Shown in pieces: positions 1-9,105 of a stretch of 34,592 nt of DNA. The notes beneath the pieces were generated by a model. It saw only the letters and a list, made by a program, of their open reading frames with translations, had not been told where the DNA came from and searched no databases. Each line of letters opens with the position of its first letter. Position 1 is the first letter of the stretch. Source of the DNA: Mastigocoleus testarum BC008. Lineage in GTDB: Bacteria; Cyanobacteriota; Cyanobacteriia; Cyanobacteriales; Nostocaceae. A program made the position numbers and the translations under genes. The stretch spans positions 1-34,592 of the forward strand of contig NZ_LMTZ01000019.1 of NCBI RefSeq assembly GCF_001456025.1, written 5' to 3'.

Positions 1-106
1 TCTCTTCTTTGACAAGCTATGATTTTATCCTTGAAGCTCTATTTTATGAAGCATTATTATATGCATCTTCATAGAGAATTGGTATTATGTACATATAATC
101 AATAAA

Positions 107-143
107 AAACCCGATCTATTTGGAATAAAAATCGGGTTTATTT
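107..143 (+). terminator. Hairpin terminator, possibly bidirectional
   Basis: A 9-bp perfect stem (AAACCCGAT at 107-115, ATCGGGTTT at 131-139) encloses a 15-nt loop. T-rich sequence follows on the + strand and A-rich sequence precedes it, so it could end transcription from either side. The gene it serves on the + strand lies outside the window. Confidence 0.6.
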
Positions 144-288
144 AATTTAATATTAATTTGGTTTAAGATTATTTAAATCAGCAAACACCTATAAATTCAA
201 TTAAGCAAGTACCAAATCAGTCAATTCGATAGTAATAAAGCTAAATTCAAATTAATTTGAAAATTATTAAATAAAAATTCATTTTTAA

Positions 289-582
289 CTATACCAAAAT
301 ACAATAGTAAGAAAAGAAATATAAGTCCCATAAATAACGTCCATTTCTCTTCCCAATATTCTTGACTTGCCAAGTACCATTCGTTGTTTTAAGTTCTATG
401 ACAGGATTACCTTTCCTTATTTCCCTACGTAGATTTTTACCTTCCAGAATATGAATTTCTGATTCATTTAAAAATGGAGTAAGTCGACTCCTAATTCCTG
501 CTGTTGAACACTCAGAATCTATAAGCACGCGACATTTATGAATTATAAAAGGTGGTTTTCTAACTTTACTTTTTTTAAACAT
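289..582 (-). CDS. Hypothetical small basic protein
   Basis: A 97-residue reading frame rich in Lys and Arg, with no signal peptide or obvious membrane segment. I do not recognise a family. The middle (about residues 35-85) has ordinary protein-like composition, whereas the last ten residues are hydrophobic and aromatic. No clear ribosome binding site precedes the ATG. It stands alone in AT-rich DNA with no partner gene. It could be a real orphan gene, a remnant of a longer one, or chance. Confidence 0.35.
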   Translation of the reverse strand: MFKKSKVRKPPFIIHKCRVLIDSECSTAGIRSRLTPFLNESEIHILEGKNLRREIRKGNPVIELKTTNGTWQVKNIGKRNGRYLWDLYFFSYYCILV

Positions 583-1416
583 AAATTTCGTAAATAATAT
601 TTATATTATTTTTTGCATATGAGTAATGTAATTCAAAATATAATTAATACAGATTTTTAGGAAAACTGTAATTCTTAATATTAATCTTACAAACATAATT
701 TTAAATTGTTATAAACACTTTACAAAACGCGTAAAAAATAGTATTTTACTCGTACTAATAAAAATTAGTTTTACATTAACAATAGTTATATTATGCAAGT
801 TAATAAATACTTGTTCATCTAATTTTATTACTAAAAAATTAATAATCAAGTTTAGTCTTATACTTACAATATTTTTTGCAAACATAATATCGTAGGTATG
901 ATCTGATTTGTAACAAAAATATTCAATTATTTGTACTATTAAAATCCTTGTATTGTTGTATGAATAGCTCTTGCACTCTCTGTATTGATTTATAACATCA
1001 AACAAACTGCTACATTTTTACATCAGTACTGTATTCTAGCTTTACACACCACAGAGGAACACAAAAATCATACCAATGTATCCACATGCATATCTGCAGC
1101 TGTTTTACTGATTACGTAAGCCGAACTAGGGATGGTATCTTTTATACTTTTTGTTTCACAATCATTATAAACTAAAAAAAATAAACTTGCAGCCTTGAAT
1201 TAATATTTTCTGCCAACCATATATTATCAACATCGTCAAGAGTAAGAAAAAGCCAAATTCTATGGGTTCAGAAATCTGTAAGTCTGTAAACCTATAGGTT
1301 TATAAACCTATAAATTTAAAGCCCATAAATTTATGAGTTGTTTCTTTGGAAATTAGATTAATTTACGTGTATGTATTTAATAGCTAAATTTTTGAGTTAA
1401 ATCTAATAAAGAGAAA
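583..1416. other. AT-rich non-coding stretch
   Basis: About 830 bases of very AT-rich DNA. A 98-codon open frame on the minus strand (709-1005) has the Ile/Asn/Phe/Lys-heavy composition of translated AT-rich spacer and no ribosome binding site, so I do not call it. The stretch ends with nested palindromes at 1293-1335, just upstream of the secreted-protein gene. I see nothing else. Confidence 0.6.
1293..1335. repeat. Nested palindromes upstream of secreted-protein gene
   Basis: A 20-bp perfect palindrome (half-site TATAGGTTTA, 1293-1312) is followed by a 12-bp perfect palindrome CATAAATTTATG (1324-1335). Additional copies of the words CCTATA and GTAAACC lie beside it. It sits about 80-125 bp before the start at 1417, so it could be a regulator site for that gene, or simple AT-rich repeat DNA. 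Confidence 0.4.
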
Positions 1417-1800
1417 ATGAATTTGATGAATATCAAAAAATCTATTCTTCCCCTATGCTTACTATCAACTTTTGCTGTTGCACTCAAGGTAGATGTTGCT
1501 AGTGCAGAAACTTTACAGACCAAAAATTTTAGGGTCAAGATTACAAGAAACTGTCCTGAAGGGTATATAGCTTGCGACAATGTCAAATATGTTGGTAAAA
1601 ACCTCAATACAGGCGATTCTATTCGTTTAACAGGTAAAACGCTTCACAGAAGTTGTGCAGATGGCGTTACACCATGTCAGTTTATCGGTTATGAGTTTCG
1701 TAATGGAAATCATCTATATAGAGTTACAGAAGATGGTGAACTGCAAGTTTACAAAGGTAAAAAGCTGATTCTCCAAGAGAAAGGAACCTTAACTTTTTAA
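1417..1800 (+). CDS. Small exported protein with four cysteines
   Basis: The 127-residue precursor has a clear Sec signal peptide: basic start, hydrophobic core at about residues 9-22, and an ASA-E cleavage site near residue 30. The mature part of about 97 residues carries two C-x6-C pairs (C46/C53 and C80/C87), which probably form disulfides in the periplasm or outside the cell. Its pattern (KITRNC near the start, then a CADGVTPC segment and a GYEF/YRV beta-rich tail) matches a widespread family of short exported proteins of unknown function that I recognise only loosely. The start could be the ATG at 1417 or the one at 1426; AAAGAGAAA just before 1417 favours the first. The gene is monocistronic, with a strong terminator about 165 bp downstream. 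Confidence 0.75.
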   Translation: MNLMNIKKSILPLCLLSTFAVALKVDVASAETLQTKNFRVKITRNCPEGYIACDNVKYVGKNLNTGDSIRLTGKTLHRSCADGVTPCQFIGYEFRNGNHLYRVTEDGELQVYKGKKLILQEKGTLTF

Positions 1801-1963
1801 AGTTCAAAATATTTCAGACTTCAAAATATTTTAGATCTCAAGACTTTAAGAATATTTGACAGCTATCTCTTCTCCATTTGCAGATCCTACCGACAGAGGA
1901 TTGCTTATAAAATTAATCTTAAATTAATCTGGTAAAAAACTAATCTTAAAATCTATATAATAG

Positions 1964-1997
1964 AAAAACCTGGAACAAATCATCGCTCCAGGTTTTT
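1964..1997. terminator. Bidirectional rho-independent terminator
   Basis: An 11-bp perfect stem (AAAAACCTGGA at 1964-1974, TCCAGGTTTTT at 1987-1997) has a 12-nt loop. The stem carries T-runs at the 3' end on both strands. It lies between the + strand secreted-protein gene and the - strand phosphatase gene, which converge here, so it likely ends both transcripts. Confidence 0.8.
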
Positions 1998-2061
1998 GTT
2001 ATTTAATCTATGATTGAGAATTCATATTGAGTTAATATTCGATCTACACTCAAAAGTCTAA

Positions 2062-5000
2062 TTAGACGCTAAAGCTATCAATTGTAATCGTAATATCGTT
2101 AAAGTCTTGATCGCCACCGTTGGGTAAATCTTCAAAACCGAAGGTGCGATTGCTCAGTTTTGTAATGTGGTCAAAACCATCACCACCTACTGCTCCAGGG
2201 AAAGTGAAGTAAACATTTGCGTTACCGTTTTCTGCTGCTGCTAAAGTATTATTCGCAATAATTAAAGGTGCAATTAAGGAACCAGCTTCAAGTTCAACAC
2301 TTCCAATTTCTACACCATCGTCACTGGTAGAAAATACTGGAGAAATAATGTTGTCTAAAGCATTTTGCAGATATCCTGCATTATCAACACCAACACCACC
2401 AACATTACCTGTAATATCATCAATTTTGTAGAAGTAAACTTCGTTATCGAAGTCAGCTTCCCTACTGATGATGTAATCAACTTTCACCTTACCGGTTAAA
2501 CCATTGAGGTTAATTAGTTCAACTTCGGTATCACCATTATTTTGAGTTGCAATTGGTGTTTGGTTTAAATTGTTGATGATTTCGTTGGTCGTAGGTATCA
2601 CACTGTCTTCACGGAAATCAAGATTTTGAATCCGTGTGTCTTCTACTGGTGATACATCAGCAACATTGAAGGGTTCAGTCGAGAAGTTCTCAAGTAAGTA
2701 CTCAGCTAAAGCATCTTGTTCAGAACCATCATCAGCAGCAGTTGCAAGACCAGTACGTTCTGCACCATCTACGACTAAGTCTACACGGTTTGCACTTTCT
2801 CCATCAGGGAAAGGATAATCATCACCACCATTAGCTAAGAAGTTCAAAGTAACAATACGGAAAGTGCGACTAGCATCACCTACTAATTCACCATTTTCAG
2901 CAATGACGTCGAGTAAATTACCATTTTCATCCTTAACAGCCAAGGATTGTACACGATCGCCAGCAGGTGAGTCATCATCAAAACTGAATGCTAAACCACT
3001 GACCTGGGGAAAACGTCCAGGGGTTTGTCTGTCTCCACTATCTGCTACACCATGCTCAATAATATCAAGGAGTTGTTGAGCAGTTACAGTTAATAGAGTT
3101 AAACCGTTGTTGAAGCGGAGAGAATTTTCTAGGTCTAATTGAGAAATATCTCCTGCGTTCTTACCAGCTTCTAGGTTCGCTAGAGTTGTTCCTAAGTCAC
3201 CGGTGGTACCATCTACACTACCAATTTCAGATCTGATACCGCCACCATTTTTAATGGATATTACTACTGAATTATCAGCTTTCTTCGCCGCAGCTAAATT
3301 TGCATCAGCAGTTAAGTTACCCAAGTTAGTTTCTTGGGTACGAACTTCTGAGCGTCTTCCTTCTAAGAAAACATCACTTTTACCGAAGATAATCCCATCA
3401 TTTGCTGTAACTACAGCTTCAACTGCGTCGGTCAAGGCTTTAACTTGTGTACCTTTAGAGCCTTCAGCGAATGCATTTGCAGCGTCTGCACCATAGACAT
3501 CAGTAACACCTTGGTCGTCGGTAGCATAAGCACCGCTGACATTTTCGTCAATGCTGTCAAGAATAACTTTTCCTTGAACATCAAAATCAACAACTAAGCG
3601 ACCGACGTAGGAATATTCTCCATTGGTACTGACAATAACTGCAGGGTCACCATCTTTATTCTTAGTTTGGAAAGGATAATCTTCCGCTGCGGTATCTCCT
3701 TCCCGTAAGCGGTCGTTACTATCCGCTTGGAGTGTATCGGAACCTCCAGCAATAATTACGTCTACTCCAGAAAGTAAACCAATTAATTCTTTTTCCAGAG
3801 TAATTTGTTGTAAGTGACTGACTACAATAACTTTGTTAATACCATCAGCAGTCAGTTTATCAATAGTGGGCTGAAGAATTTTTGCTAATTCAGCCATGTT
3901 ATTGGATTCTGGGTCAATGACATCAACACTACCAGTAGAAGAAATAGTTTCTACTAATTGAGTTGTCGCACCAACAACACCAATTTTTTCGCCATTTTCT
4001 TCAATGATTGTTGCAGGAGCAATTTTAGGTGCTTTTGCTGCAGCATCTAAATCGGTGGGGAGAGATTGGAAATCTGTGTTGGGTAAGATTTCTTCAGTAT
4101 ATAAATCAGCAAGATTGCTATCACTAGAGAAATCTAAGTTCGCGCTGAGATAAGGGAACTGAGCGCCCAACCAGCGAGCATCTCCTAAAGTATTCCCACG
4201 AATATCAGTACCGATGATATCGCCAAAAGCATTAGTACCAGCATCGAATTCATGGTTTCCAACCGCTGAAGCGTCGAAGCCAATTACGTTCATAATTGAC
4301 ATATCAACGCGACCGACATCTTCACGAATGTTGGTTAAACCAGCTTCGTTGAAAAACTCTTGGTAAAACTCTTTTAGAGGAGTACGCAAAGAGCGATCGC
4401 CAGCAGCACCGAAGAATGGTCCGGGAATGTAGTTGTCACCAGCAGAAAGGGTAATGCTGTTTTCAACTTCGTCTTCGAATTTATCAACAATTGCAGCGAA
4501 GTTTGCTGCGCTGTCAATTGCATCTACACCACCCTCCAAGTCAGAAGCGTGGAGAATTTGCAAAGTGTAGTCAGGAACTTCAATATCATAGAGGGTGGTG
4601 GTTTTGCTTACCTCATTCGCAACAGCTAGTACAGGATTTCCAGTAGGACTGTCAAAAGGGGCGATAAATTTCAATCCTTCGGGAGCAACATCACCTTCAG
4701 TACGAATATACTGAACAAATTCAGGTGCAGTGGGTTTGCTTAAGTCATAAACTAGTACTCCACCACCAGCACGCTCTAAACCAACGAAACCGTAGGGTTT
4801 ACCGTTAATTTTACCGACGGTTACAGACTCGGGTTCAGCACCTTTATCATCGGAACGACCATCTTTTTTAAAACTTGGACTCGTGTCACTGAAGTCGAAA
4901 TTTCCATCTGCGTCTTTGAATTTGTCGTCGTCATCAAAATCTGCATTAAATAAATCTGGAGTCTGTTTTTCAAGAATCTTCGCGATTTGATCGCCGCTGT

Positions 5001-6096
5001 CAAAGACCTGGTTACCAAATTCATCCCAGATAGAGAAGGAACGACCACCGTAGCTGAAGATTTTATCAAAATCACCATCTCCATCCAAATCACCCAAAGT
5101 ATTAGTAGTTTTAAGACGACCAAGATTTTCATTTTCTTGTAAGGTCGCAGCGTCTGGGAAAACGGTGGGGTCAAGTGTTAAATCTTTAACTCTTTTTTCT
5201 TCGCTGAAACCCTTATAATCCCTTGCATCCCCTTCATTAGCAGTAATGTAGTAAGTCTTACCACCAACTTCAAAGCTATCAATTGCATCCGGCTGATATA
5301 ATCCAAATACAGGATGATTCTTGATGTCAATTTTATCGTCTTTGTTGCTAGCATCAAATTCATTACCAGCTTGATTGTGGTCTTTTTCACCCAAAGGTAA
5401 TACATCCTTTACAGTCCCATTTGCAATGTCTACCACCGCAACAGCATTATTTTCTTGTAGAGTAACAAATGCTGTTGAACCATCTGGAGAAACCGCGATG
5501 TATTCTGGCTCTAGATCTTGAGCAACAGTAGCATTAGGTCCAAAAATACGTACACCTTTATCAATCAATGCTTGCTTTTGGTCGTTAAAACCAGCAAAAC
5601 CAGCAGTAGTTACATTTGCATCAGTTAAAATACCAACTCCACCAGAAATATCGATAATGCTGATGGAACCTTCTGGGTCATTATCATATGCATCATTTGG
5701 TTCGCCCTCATTAGCTACGATTACCTTCATCCCATCTGGAGTAAAGGTAAGCATATCGGGAAGAGGACCAACTGTAACTAAACTTTGAAGTTCACCATTT
5801 GTATTGTAGAAAGCAACTTTACCGTTATCTTGTTTGGTCTTCCCTTCAACAGCAACAGCGACGATACCGTTTTTAACCGCAACGCTATTAGCACCACCAC
5901 CGATATAAGTGACATCAATATCGTCAATATCGCTTACTTTTTTTGGGTTCTTAGGATCTGTGATATCAATTAATTCAATCGTATCGCCAGTAGTAACAAA
6001 TAAACGCTGTGTTGTCGGATCGTGGGCGACAATTTCTGCACCCTCTTCACTAGTAAATGTACCAAGTTTGCTTAGTTTGATTTGGTTAGAATCCAT
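2062..6096 (-). CDS. phoA: Large PhoA-type alkaline phosphatase / 5'-nucleotidase with DUF4114 tail
   Basis: This 1344-residue protein probably releases phosphate from extracellular organic esters. Residues ~1-505 form a beta-propeller-like region of the choice-of-anchor I type (for example EPEYIAVSPDGSTAFVT near 197). Residues ~510-850 form a metallophosphoesterase domain with SAGDN (551-555), GNHEFD (613-618) and VVSH (758-761). Residues ~900-1150 form the 5'-nucleotidase C-terminal domain (NLGNLTADANLAAAK, NGGGIR 950-955). Residues ~1195-1344 form a DUF4114 domain ending in FEDLPNGGDQDFND. Length and domain order match the ~145-kDa atypical PhoA known from Synechococcus PCC 7942. There is no Sec signal peptide; the acidic Asp/Gly-rich protein could leave by type I secretion. 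Two metal motifs deviate: D519-L-E521 where D-x-H is usual, and GGSDT (784-788) where GGHxH is usual. No convincing Pho box was found upstream. Confidence 0.85.
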   Translation of the reverse strand: MDSNQIKLSKLGTFTSEEGAEIVAHDPTTQRLFVTTGDTIELIDITDPKNPKKVSDIDDIDVTYIGGGANSVAVKNGIVAVAVEGKTKQDNGKVAFYNTNGELQSLVTVGPLPDMLTFTPDGMKVIVANEGEPNDAYDNDPEGSISIIDISGGVGILTDANVTTAGFAGFNDQKQALIDKGVRIFGPNATVAQDLEPEYIAVSPDGSTAFVTLQENNAVAVVDIANGTVKDVLPLGEKDHNQAGNEFDASNKDDKIDIKNHPVFGLYQPDAIDSFEVGGKTYYITANEGDARDYKGFSEEKRVKDLTLDPTVFPDAATLQENENLGRLKTTNTLGDLDGDGDFDKIFSYGGRSFSIWDEFGNQVFDSGDQIAKILEKQTPDLFNADFDDDDKFKDADGNFDFSDTSPSFKKDGRSDDKGAEPESVTVGKINGKPYGFVGLERAGGGVLVYDLSKPTAPEFVQYIRTEGDVAPEGLKFIAPFDSPTGNPVLAVANEVSKTTTLYDIEVPDYTLQILHASDLEGGVDAIDSAANFAAIVDKFEDEVENSITLSAGDNYIPGPFFGAAGDRSLRTPLKEFYQEFFNEAGLTNIREDVGRVDMSIMNVIGFDASAVGNHEFDAGTNAFGDIIGTDIRGNTLGDARWLGAQFPYLSANLDFSSDSNLADLYTEEILPNTDFQSLPTDLDAAAKAPKIAPATIIEENGEKIGVVGATTQLVETISSTGSVDVIDPESNNMAELAKILQPTIDKLTADGINKVIVVSHLQQITLEKELIGLLSGVDVIIAGGSDTLQADSNDRLREGDTAAEDYPFQTKNKDGDPAVIVSTNGEYSYVGRLVVDFDVQGKVILDSIDENVSGAYATDDQGVTDVYGADAANAFAEGSKGTQVKALTDAVEAVVTANDGIIFGKSDVFLEGRRSEVRTQETNLGNLTADANLAAAKKADNSVVISIKNGGGIRSEIGSVDGTTGDLGTTLANLEAGKNAGDISQLDLENSLRFNNGLTLLTVTAQQLLDIIEHGVADSGDRQTPGRFPQVSGLAFSFDDDSPAGDRVQSLAVKDENGNLLDVIAENGELVGDASRTFRIVTLNFLANGGDDYPFPDGESANRVDLVVDGAERTGLATAADDGSEQDALAEYLLENFSTEPFNVADVSPVEDTRIQNLDFREDSVIPTTNEIINNLNQTPIATQNNGDTEVELINLNGLTGKVKVDYIISREADFDNEVYFYKIDDITGNVGGVGVDNAGYLQNALDNIISPVFSTSDDGVEIGSVELEAGSLIAPLIIANNTLAAAENGNANVYFTFPGAVGGDGFDHITKLSNRTFGFEDLPNGGDQDFNDITITIDSFSV

Positions 6097-6949
6097 ATTT
6101 TCTGGTGGAATTGATAAAGTTACAACTAAAGGATTGCGATCGCTTGCTCTTTGATTCGCGTTTACAAACTCAGAGTTGACATGTAAAATCTCAACTTATT
6201 TCTCCATTGCTAGACGATCACTAGACAACACATGAAGCAAGGGCTGTGAACTATCTTAGGAGATAGAAATATAATGTTCGTCTCCTGGTATACTTTCTTT
6301 CAATCTCAGATTAATAGAAACCCAAAACATTAGTTATGTTTTGAGGGTAACCATCCCATTCCAAATATGCGTAAGCAACGATATCCGCCGTAATATTCAC
6401 ACTATTTGGGAGACCAAAAACCTGCGAATAAAAGGTCGCAATAACTACTTCAAGGATTTATAGGTAGAATTGTGCAATTAATTTGCTGATATTTTTGGGC
6501 AAACTTTTGGATTTTAATTATGCCTATTAATCCCAAAAAATTATGATTAATCTTCTGAGAATAATAATCATTAGACATATATCACTAAAAATCTACAAAA
6601 ACTTGTAAACTTTTTTACTTGTCTCAAATAGTAGAAAATGATGATTAATAAATGTTTGATTTTCAATTAAACTTAGTTTAATTTTGATAGTTAGTACAAG
6701 TAGAAAATATTTGCAAAATTCTGATTTATTTCATCGAAAATCTATCGTAACCCGATTTCAATAGATAATTTCGCTATACTTTTGGACGACTTTGTGTTTC
6801 ATAAGCAACATTTGGTAAATTTTAAGAAATGTATATGAAACCTAAATCATTTATAAAAATAATACAATGAATCAGGTTGATTGTTATAAACTGTGTACCA
6901 TTTCACATATAATTGTAACTAACTCTTACTTAGGAAATAGGTAATTCCC
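6097..6949. other. Intergenic region between phoA and the mrp leader
   Basis: About 850 bases of AT-rich DNA between the divergent phoA (-) and the mrp duplication (+). It contains one HIP1 octamer near 6137. From roughly 6780 onward it resembles the DNA upstream of the second mrpC (about 9550 onward), so that part belongs to the duplication. I looked for AGGTTAA-type Pho boxes facing phoA and found no convincing tandem pair. Confidence 0.6.
6888..6949 (+). promoter_or_regulatory. Conserved leader of mrp copy 1
   Basis: The roughly 60 bases just before the decayed mrpC are almost the same as those before the intact mrpC (about 9664-9725). The shared core includes ATAATTGTAACTAACTCTTA and AATAGGTAATTCCC. 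This conservation exceeds that of the decayed gene body, which suggests a promoter or 5' UTR still in use, now driving the downstream mrpD paralogue. No -10/-35 elements could be assigned with confidence. Confidence 0.5.
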
Positions 6950-7419
6950 GTGTTGGAAGCATGTGTATTTGCAATTACAAATATTGTGCGAATTTTTCGG
7001 CGTTATCCTGGAAAAGAGCCTGTTCATGAAGATTATTTCTATGGATGTCGCAAGTCAAAAGCTGCTTAGCCCATCGACATTGATTGCATTACCATAGGGT
7101 TTGTTTGCACCGCTCATTTTAGGCGTTCGAAATTCAGGCGAGCGAAAGCCCAGTAATGCTGATTTAATTCTTCAGGTAGTAATTTTTTATCTTTATGATG
7201 GTAGTGGGCGCTACTGGCTTGGCTTTTATCGCTAAGTTCTGAGTTTAGTTGATGTCATGAAGTCATCAAACTATGAAGTGAGCCCACTATATAATTGTCA
7301 TCTGATGAAATCAACAGGTCACGAATCGTTCCCACAATAAAATTGTCATGCAATGAAATTGGCACGGGATAATCCGACATTTGGAAAGCAAGGAACTCGA
7401 AAATAACAATACCCCATGA
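6950..7419 (+). pseudogene. mrpC: Decayed mrpC
   Basis: A degenerate duplicate of the intact mrpC at 9726-10061. The GTG start and first eight codons (MLEACVFA) are identical. Then about four extra bases shift the frame, and a TAG at codon 40 (7067-7069) stops it. The middle is barely alignable and contains imperfect ~48-bp tandem repeats (about 7246-7365). The last ~60 bases again match the intact gene, including the TGA that overlaps the ATG of the next mrpD. The product would have been the NuoK-like MrpC subunit. The decayed gene no longer encodes it, but both ends, which carry the leader and the junction to mrpD, survive. Confidence 0.8.
7246..7365 (+). repeat. Imperfect 48-bp tandem repeat inside decayed mrpC
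   Basis: About two and a half imperfect copies of a 48-bp unit. The words CCCAC-x-ATA-x-AATTGTCAT and ATGAAAT recur at 7283 and 7331, with about 26 of 34 bases identical. The unit resembles the 3' end of mrpC (GTCATGAAACTAGCACGGG in the intact copy), so it probably arose by local duplication during decay. Confidence 0.5.
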
Positions 7420-8843
7420 ATAATATTACGATTACGTGGATTGCCCTGCCTCTTTTTGTGGGGTTTGTCATTTATCTAATCCCGAAAATCGACCGATTTT
7501 TAGCGCTGGGAATGACTTTAGTCTCCAGCGTATATGCTTTGCAGATACTCATCAACCAAGAATCACTGAGATTACAACTGCTAGATAATTTTGGCGTCAC
7601 CTTAGCTGTCGATCAATTAAGTGGTTACTTTATATTGACGAATGCTCTGGTAACTGCAGCGGTTATTCTTTACTGTTGGAACACAGGTAGATCGGCTTTC
7701 TTTTATATGCAGGCTATATTTCTGCATGGTAGCCTTAATTCCGCGTTTATCTGTGCAGATTTTCTCAGTTTATATGTAGCTTTAGAAGTTATAGGTATTG
7801 CTGCATTTCTCTTGATAACCTACCCTCGTTCCGATAGATCTATTTGGGTTGGCTTGCGCTATTTATTTATTAGCAATACAGCTATGCTGTTTTATTTGGT
7901 AGGTGCTCTACTAGTATATCAAGCAAATAATTCCTTTATTTTTGAAGGTTTAGGTAATGCGCCAATCGAAGCCCAGGCTTTAATCTTAATGGGACTGTTA
8001 ACAAAAGGAGGAATCTTTGTTTCAGGATTATGGCTACCACTGACCCACTCTGAATCAGAATCGCCAGTTTCGGCTTTGCTATCAGGAGTTGTAGTCAAAG
8101 CAGGTGTTTATCCATTACTACGTTGCGCGCTACTGGTAGAAGAGATAGACCCCATCATCAGAATTTTTGGAGTTGGAACAGCATTATTAGGAGCATTTTA
8201 CGCAATCTTTGAAAAAGATACTAAACGCACCCTAGCCCTGAGCACTATTTCTCAGTTGGGTTTTATCCTATCTGCACCTGCAGTAGGTGGTTTATATGCA
8301 TTAGCCCACGGGTTAGTAAAAGCAACTATTTTCTTGATTGCCGGTATTTTGCCCAGTCGAAATTTCACAGAACTTCAGGAGAAACCAACAAATAGATGGC
8401 TCTGGATTACTTTAGTTATTGCTAGCCTTTCTGTATCTGGTTTTCCCTTATTAGTTGGCTTCGGAGCCAAAATGTTAACCGCAAAAAATCTAGAATCCTG
8501 GCAAGAAATTGTGATGAATGTTGCAGCAGTGGGAACTGCAGTTGTGTATGCCAAATTTATCTTTTTGCCCAACAACGGGAAAGACACAGTCAGAGCTGGT
8601 TTTTGGCCTGCTGCAGCTCTATTAATCGGTGGAATGTTGCTTGCTAATATAGGAACTTTTCAGGCATATACAGTCACTAATATCGCAAAAGCCCTTGCTA
8701 CCATTGGTGGAGGTTGGTTGACATACTTTTTCATTTTTCGGCGGCTTGATTTCGAAGTACCCTCTGTGGTCGAAAAATTTGAGCATCTTGTAGGTGGCAT
8801 GAGTTTGATGTTAGTTGCACTCTTCTGGATGATATTGGCATGA
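7416..8843 (+). CDS. mrpD: MrpD-like Na+/H+ antiporter subunit, copy 1
   Basis: This 475-residue, very hydrophobic protein of the proton-translocating NuoL/M/N fold would be a membrane subunit of the Mrp Na+/H+ antiporter. Expected charged residues are present: E124 in YVALEVIG, K197 in LLTKGG, K228 in VVKAGVYP, H298 in ALAHGLVK. It is roughly three-quarters identical to the second MrpD at 10058, but lacks about eight residues in the loop near residue 48 and several near residue 390. Its ATG overlaps the stop of the decayed mrpC (ATGA), as in the intact operon. Just past its own stop, about 20 codons look like a mrpE start (MIEKLNLGF) before a TAA at 8900. The frame is intact, so it is probably functional. 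Two MrpD subunits are usual in cyanobacterial mrp operons. Confidence 0.9.
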   Translation: MNNITITWIALPLFVGFVIYLIPKIDRFLALGMTLVSSVYALQILINQESLRLQLLDNFGVTLAVDQLSGYFILTNALVTAAVILYCWNTGRSAFFYMQAIFLHGSLNSAFICADFLSLYVALEVIGIAAFLLITYPRSDRSIWVGLRYLFISNTAMLFYLVGALLVYQANNSFIFEGLGNAPIEAQALILMGLLTKGGIFVSGLWLPLTHSESESPVSALLSGVVVKAGVYPLLRCALLVEEIDPIIRIFGVGTALLGAFYAIFEKDTKRTLALSTISQLGFILSAPAVGGLYALAHGLVKATIFLIAGILPSRNFTELQEKPTNRWLWITLVIASLSVSGFPLLVGFGAKMLTAKNLESWQEIVMNVAAVGTAVVYAKFIFLPNNGKDTVRAGFWPAAALLIGGMLLANIGTFQAYTVTNIAKALATIGGGWLTYFFIFRRLDFEVPSVVEKFEHLVGGMSLMLVALFWMILA

Positions 8844-8902
8844 TTGAAAAACTAAATTTAGGATTTCAACCAATAAGATACTGTAGTACTCTATCGTATT
8901 AA
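8840..8902 (+). pseudogene. mrpE 5' remnant
   Basis: The mrpD copy 1 stop overlaps an ATG that opens a 20-codon frame beginning MIEKLNLGF and ending at TAA (8900-8902). The intact mrpE begins MIGYLNLIL at the same place relative to mrpD. The short similarity suggests that the duplicated block originally ran into mrpE and was cut off here. Confidence 0.45.
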
Positions 8903-9079
8903 CTCGACTTGGTTTATAGTTAAATATTAACCATTAAACCCAAAGGAAAGAGATAATAGTTTTCTCAAAACCAGCACATCCTTTAAGAGGTCGCTATACC
9001 ATAAACTTTGCCTTATGTCACTCCGTATCTTTGAATTGATAGATTAGTAGTACTAATAAGTTTGATTTAAGCTGGTATC

Positions 9080-9105
9080 TAGAGACGTTACATGTAACGT
9101 CTCTA
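9080..9105. repeat. 26-bp perfect palindrome of Nostocales type
   Basis: Perfect palindrome whose half-site is TAGAGACGTTACA. Very similar GTAGAGACGTTGCATGC-type palindromes are, from memory, scattered through intergenic DNA of Nostoc/Anabaena genomes. It has no T-run and lies about 240 bp after the mrpD copy 1 stop, so it is more likely a dispersed repeat than a terminator. Confidence 0.65.

Noticed and set aside
709..1005. 98-codon frame on the minus strand
   Set aside because: Composition is that of translated AT-rich spacer (Ile, Asn, Phe, Lys), with no ribosome binding site and no motif.
4821..5405. Two frames inside phoA (117 and 75 codons, same strand)
   Set aside because: They are out-of-frame readings of the phosphatase gene, with no motifs or ribosome binding sites.
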